DNA of 64,000 bases from Hyphomonadaceae bacterium. Lineage in GTDB: Bacteria; Pseudomonadota; Alphaproteobacteria; Caulobacterales; Aquidulcibacteraceae. The translations under genes and the position numbers were made by a program. Location: contig JAEUMR010000022.1 of NCBI GenBank assembly GCA_016791385.1, forward strand, positions 1-64,000, given 5' to 3'. The stretch's first letter is position 1. Each line of letters opens with the position of its first letter. Below, one piece after another: positions 60,356-64,000 of the stretch. The notes under the pieces are model-generated. The model searched no databases, was not told the origin of the DNA, and saw nothing but the letters and a program-made list of their open reading frames with translations.

Positions 60356-62053
60356 TTATTGCTTGGTGCGGTCCTTCAGGGCCGCGCCGAGGATGTCGCC
60401 CAGCGAGGCGCCGCTGTCGGACGAGCCGAACTGCGCGATCGCTTCCTTCTCGTCGGCGAGTTCCATCGCCTTGACAGAGAGCGAAACGCGGCGGCTCGAC
60501 TTGTCAAAGCCGGTCACCATCGCGTCGAGGCGGTCGCCGACCGAGAAGCGGTCAGCGCGCTGCTCTTGGCGGTCGCGCGAGAGGTCGCTCTTGCGGATGA
60601 ACGAACGCAGCGCATTGCCTTCGCCGAACGAAACCTCGATGCCGCCGGAAGCGACGTCGACAACTTCGACGGTGAGAATCTGGCCCTTGCGATAATCGGC
60701 GTCGGCCATCGGGTCGGACGCGACTTGCTTGATGCCAAGCGAGATGCGTTCCTTCTCGACGTCGACGTCGAGAACCTTGGCCTTCACCACATCGCCCTTG
60801 TTGTAGCGGGCGAGGGCTTCCTCGCCTTGGGCGTCCCAGGCGATATCGGAGAGGTGGACCATGCCGTCGAGTTCGGCATTGAGGCCGACGAACAGACCGA
60901 ATTCGGTGATGTTCTTGATCTCGCCTTCGATGACCGAGCCAACCGGGTGCTGCTGCAGGAAGGATTCCCACGGATTCTGCTGCACTTGCTTGATGCCAAG
61001 CGAGATGCGGCGCTTGTCGCCGTCCACGTCGAGCACTTGCACGTCGACTTCCTGGCTGGTGCTCAGGATCTTCGAGGGATGCAGGTTCTTCTTCGTCCAG
61101 CTCATTTCCGAGACGTGGACGAGGCCTTCGACGCCCGGTTCGAGTTCAACGAACGCGCCGTAGTCGGTGATGTTGGTCACGCGGCCCTTGAACACGCCGT
61201 TGGCCGGGTACTTGGCTTCGACGCCATCCCACGGGTCGCTCATCAGCTGCTTCATGCCGAGGCTGATGCGCTGGGTGTCCGGATTGATCTTGACGATCTG
61301 GACCTTCACCGTGTCGCCGACATTGAGCACTTGGCTCGGATGCGACACGCGCTTCCAGCTCATGTCGGTGACGTGCAGCAGGCCGTCGATGCCGCCGAGG
61401 TCAACGAACGCGCCGTAATCGGTGATGTTCTTGACCACGCCTTCGCGGACTTCGCCTTCACGCAGCTGACCGACGATCTCGGCGCGTTCGGAGGCGCGGC
61501 TCTCTTCGAGCACGGCGCGGCGCGAGACGACGATATTGCCGCGCTGGCGGTCCATTTTCAGGATCGCGAACGGCTGCACGATGTTCATCAGCGGGCCGAC
61601 GTCGCGCACCGGGCGGATGTCCACTTGGCTGCCCGGCAGGAACGCGTTAGCGCCGCCGAGGTCGACGGTGAAGCCGCCCTTCACGCGGCCGACGATCGCG
61701 CCGTTCACCGCTTCTTGCGCGGCGAAGCTCTTTTCCAGACGCGTCCAGGCTTCTTCGCGGCGCGCCTTTTCGCGGCTGACGACAGCGTCGCCGAGCGCGT
61801 TTTCGATACGGTCGAGATAGACTTCGACAATGTCGCCGGCCTTCGGTTGGCCCGCGCCGTCGTCGACGAGGAATTCACGCAGAGGGATGCGGCCTTCGGT
61901 CTTGAGGCCGATATCGACAACGACGAAATCGTTTTCGATTGCGACGACGGTTGCCGGGATCACCCGGCCTTCGACCATGCCGCGAGAGCCGAGGCTCTCA
62001 CTGAGAAGCGCGGCGAAATCGTCGCGCGTGGGGGAAAGGGCTTGTGCCGCCAT
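60356..62053 (-). CDS. rpsA: 30S ribosomal protein S1
   Basis: The protein has 565 residues from the ATG at 62053 (MAAQALSPTRDDFAALLSESL). Six S1/OB-fold repeats are visible; blocks such as GVVKNITDYGAFVDLGGIDGLLHVTDMSW, GRVTNITDYGAFVELEPGVEGLVHVSEMSW and GEIKNITEFGLFVGLNAELDGMVHLSDIAW are near copies. It binds mRNA at the small subunit and helps translation start. It follows cmk after 137 bp. Confidence 0.97.
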   Translation of the reverse strand: MAAQALSPTRDDFAALLSESLGSRGMVEGRVIPATVVAIENDFVVVDIGLKTEGRIPLREFLVDDGAGQPKAGDIVEVYLDRIENALGDAVVSREKARREEAWTRLEKSFAAQEAVNGAIVGRVKGGFTVDLGGANAFLPGSQVDIRPVRDVGPLMNIVQPFAILKMDRQRGNIVVSRRAVLEESRASERAEIVGQLREGEVREGVVKNITDYGAFVDLGGIDGLLHVTDMSWKRVSHPSQVLNVGDTVKVQIVKINPDTQRISLGMKQLMSDPWDGVEAKYPANGVFKGRVTNITDYGAFVELEPGVEGLVHVSEMSWTKKNLHPSKILSTSQEVDVQVLDVDGDKRRISLGIKQVQQNPWESFLQQHPVGSVIEGEIKNITEFGLFVGLNAELDGMVHLSDIAWDAQGEEALARYNKGDVVKAKVLDVDVEKERISLGIKQVASDPMADADYRKGQILTVEVVDVASGGIEVSFGEGNALRSFIRKSDLSRDRQEQRADRFSVGDRLDAMVTGFDKSSRRVSLSVKAMELADEKEAIAQFGSSDSGASLGDILGAALKDRTKQ

Positions 62054-62141
62054 ACTTAGTTCAACTCCAGTTCGCTTAAGGGCCGGCCGGTTGTCTCCGG
62101 CGGTCTCGGCCGCACCATGCGACCGTCCTTCGTCTCGATTG

Positions 62142-62158
62142 CTTCCCCGACGGGGAAG
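62142..62158 (-). other. Hairpin in the cmk-rpsA spacer
   Basis: CTTCCCC (62142-62148) and GGGGAAG (62152-62158) are perfect 7-bp arms with a 3-base loop, in the leader between cmk and rpsA. No T-run follows on the minus strand, so a leader element or processing site for rpsA is more likely than a terminator. S1 is known to control its own translation in E. coli, but this hairpin is not shown to do so. Confidence 0.4.
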
Positions 62159-62190
62159 TTTGGGAGGAAACAGAAAACGCCCCGCGGACC

Positions 62191-62826
62191 TCAGGTCCCG
62201 GGACGCGCCAGCGCCGCGTCGATAATCCGACACGCGGCCTCCACGGACGCCTCTATAGAAAGATGAGTGGTGTCCAGCAAGTGCGCATCGGGGGCCTGCC
62301 TCAGCGGGGAATCCGCCCGGGTCATGTCCCTCTCATCGCGTTCGGCAATCTGGGCCTTCAGGGCGTCAAATTCGATGCTTTCGCCGCGGCCCCGAAGCTC
62401 CTTCAGCCGCCGCTCGGTGCGGACCTTGAGGTCCGCCGTCACGAACAGCTTCACCTCGGCGTCCGGGCAGATGACGGTGGCGATGTCGCGGCCGTCCAGG
62501 ACCGCTCCAGCCGGGTCGGCGGCGAAGGCGCGTTGGGCCTTGCGCAGAACCGCCCGCACGGCGGGGATGGCGGCCACCTTCGAGGCGGCCAAGCCGGCCG
62601 CGCTGGAGCGGATGCGCCGCTCGTCGATCGCGCCAAGGTCCAGCGTCTCAGCCGCGGCGACCCCGGCCGCCGGGTCTGCCGGATCGCCGCCGGCGTCGAG
62701 CACGGCTAGTCCCACGGCGCGATAAAGCGCGCCCGTGTCGAGCCGTTTCAGGCCGTAATGCTTGGCGACCCCCGCCGCGACCGTGCCTTTGCCGGATGCG
62801 GTGGGGCCGTCGATGGCGATGATCAT
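62191..62826 (-). CDS. cmk: Cytidylate kinase
   Basis: The protein has 211 residues. The P-loop is IAIDGPTASGKGTVAAGVAKHYG, then RLDTGALYRAVGLAVL, the acceptor site VLDGRDIATVICPDAEVKLFVTADLKVRTERR, and the lid region with RDERDMTRADSPLRQAPDAHLLDTT. It phosphorylates CMP and dCMP with ATP. The cmk-rpsA-ihfB order is conserved in proteobacteria. Confidence 0.96.
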   Translation of the reverse strand: MIIAIDGPTASGKGTVAAGVAKHYGLKRLDTGALYRAVGLAVLDAGGDPADPAAGVAAAETLDLGAIDERRIRSSAAGLAASKVAAIPAVRAVLRKAQRAFAADPAGAVLDGRDIATVICPDAEVKLFVTADLKVRTERRLKELRGRGESIEFDALKAQIAERDERDMTRADSPLRQAPDAHLLDTTHLSIEASVEAACRIIDAALARPGT

Positions 62827-62923
62827 GGCCGGGCGCTTAGCAGGAGAGGGGCGCGAAGGCGAGCACGCCCCCTGCCGCTAAGGGACGCTTGACAGAAGTC
62901 ATGCCGTCGCGCCGGAGTTGAGC

Positions 62924-64000
62924 ATGCAAACCGAGACCTTCGACGTCATCGTGGTCGGCGCCGGCCTGTCGGGCATTGGCGCGGGCTACCATCTGCAGAA
63001 CCGCTGTCCGGACAAGAGCTACGCCATCCTCGAAGCGCGCGAGGCGATCGGCGGCACCTGGGACTTGTTCCGCTATCCCGGCATCCGCTCGGACAGCGAC
63101 ATGTACACGCTGGGCTACAATTTCAAACCGTGGACCGAGCAGAAGGCGATCGCCGATGGCCCCTCGATCCGCAAGTACGTGAACGAGACCGCCAAAGAGT
63201 ACGGCATCGATCAGCACATCCGCTTCAAACACAAGGTGACGCGCGCCGATTGGTCCTCGAGCGAAGCGCGCTGGACCGTCACGGCGGAAACGCCGGAGGG
63301 CGTAAAGCGCTTCAAGACGCCGTTCCTGCTGATGTGCGCGGGCTATTATCGCTACGACCAGGGCTATCTGCCCGAGTTCAAAGGCACGGAGCGCTTCAAA
63401 GGTCAGCTCATTCATCCTCAGCACTGGCCGGAAAATCTCGACTATGCCGGCAAGCGCGTTGTCGTGATCGGGTCCGGCGCAACGGCGGTGACGCTGGTGC
63501 CATCGATGACCGACAAGGCCGCGCACGTCACCATGCTGCAGCGCTCGCCGACCTACATGATCTCGATGCCGGCGGAAGATGCGCAGGCCAATTGGCTGCG
63601 CCGCCATTTGCCCGCGAAACTGGCCTACGATCTGACCCGCCTGCGCAAGGTGCTGTTCCAGCAATTCTTCTTCCGGCTGGCGCGATCGAGCCCGCAGAAG
63701 ACGAAGGAGCGTTTACTCGGTTTGCTGCGCGAGCAGCTCGGGCCCGACTACGATCTCGATACCCATTTCACCCCGCGCTATAATCCATGGGAAGAGCGGC
63801 TCTGCCTCGTTCCCGACAACGACATGTTCATCGCCATCCGCGAAGGCAAAGCGTCGGTGGTCACCGATCACATCGACGAGTTCACCGAGAAGGGCATCAA
63901 GCTCAAATCCGGCAAGGAACTCGAAGCCGACATCGTCATCACGGCCACGGGCCTCAATCTGCAGGTGCTTGGCGGCACGGAGGTCTATGTCGACGGCGAG
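62924..64000 (+). CDS. FAD-dependent Baeyer-Villiger-type monooxygenase (runs off the right edge)
   Basis: The first 359 codons are present, from the ATG at 62924. The N-terminal FAD Rossmann motif is IVVGAGLSGIGAGYHL, followed by GGTWDLFRYPGIRSDSD. The Baeyer-Villiger fingerprint FxGxxxHxxxWP is at residues 158-169 (FKGQLIHPQHWP), and the NADPH Rossmann motif follows (VVVIGSGATAVTLVPSM). The middle resembles the EthA-like subgroup. It inserts an oxygen atom next to a ketone or oxidises sulfur, using NADPH and oxygen. The C-terminal quarter lies outside the window. Confidence 0.93.
   Translation, partial: MQTETFDVIVVGAGLSGIGAGYHLQNRCPDKSYAILEAREAIGGTWDLFRYPGIRSDSDMYTLGYNFKPWTEQKAIADGPSIRKYVNETAKEYGIDQHIRFKHKVTRADWSSSEARWTVTAETPEGVKRFKTPFLLMCAGYYRYDQGYLPEFKGTERFKGQLIHPQHWPENLDYAGKRVVVIGSGATAVTLVPSMTDKAAHVTMLQRSPTYMISMPAEDAQANWLRRHLPAKLAYDLTRLRKVLFQQFFFRLARSSPQKTKERLLGLLREQLGPDYDLDTHFTPRYNPWEERLCLVPDNDMFIAIREGKASVVTDHIDEFTEKGIKLKSGKELEADIVITATGLNLQVLGGTEVYVDGE

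Noticed and set aside
60314..62059. A 581-codon plus-strand frame over rpsA.
   Set aside because: It is an antisense shadow; the six S1 domains on the minus strand are beyond doubt.

Overview
The window is GC-rich DNA from an alphaproteobacterium, most likely in the Caulobacterales/Hyphomonadaceae. This is inferred from Caulobacter-type TonB receptors, Entner-Doudoroff glucose genes, a FixL/FixJ/FixK oxygen-sensing set and the cmk-rpsA-ihfB core block. I could not run a search, so the genus is open. Nearly all the DNA is coding, with short spacers and many ATGA-type overlaps. Apart from the first 0.7 kb it reads as ordinary chromosome.

The left edge (1-710) is the right end of an integrated element: the N-terminal part of a tyrosine integrase that runs off the window, direct repeats, and a 3' tRNA fragment that marks the attachment site. 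From 746 to 3 kb are an EEP-family hydrolase and a cation/proton antiporter. From 3.0 to 17.9 kb is a sugar locus: LacI regulator, TonB receptor, GH3 glucosidase, tryptophan-halogenase-like flavoprotein, GH30 hydrolase, FucP-type sugar permease, glucokinase, zwf and edd. A palindromic operator type is found both before the receptor and between permease and glucokinase, so uptake, hydrolysis, phosphorylation and the upper Entner-Doudoroff steps look like one regulon, probably for a beta-glucan or beta-glucoside. Then come proline catabolism (Lrp regulator and putA) and an AraC regulator.

From 22.4 to 28.6 kb lies a group of membrane and metal-related genes, including a 44-residue Cys-rich metallothionein-like peptide and a 52-residue membrane peptide that are easy to miss, a DUF445 protein and a PEGLP-type P-type ATPase with a degenerate HMA-like N-terminus. 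From 28.6 to 35.4 kb are a KAS III enzyme, a TetR regulator and a divergent TonB receptor/acyl-CoA synthetase/hydrolase operon with a clear palindrome. From 35.4 to 41.2 kb are fixK, a haem-PAS fixL, fixJ, an orphan receiver, a flavodoxin-fold reductase and two universal stress proteins, with two FixK-like boxes at matching distances. From 41.2 to 48.9 kb are a hydrolase coupled to a stand-alone RAM protein, and a TetR-controlled RND efflux system with a divergent outer-membrane factor.

From 48.9 to 57.3 kb are a membrane M28 peptidase, tRNA-Ser(CGA), and a leftward three-gene set which I find the most unusual part of the window: a secreted protein built almost wholly of Ala-rich 10-residue repeats, a large secreted protein with an HExxH peptidase-like domain, beta-propeller and probable outer-membrane barrel, and a PrsW-type membrane protease. 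The right end holds LuxR and LysR regulators, mscL, ihfB, rpsA, cmk and the start of a Baeyer-Villiger-type monooxygenase that runs off the edge.
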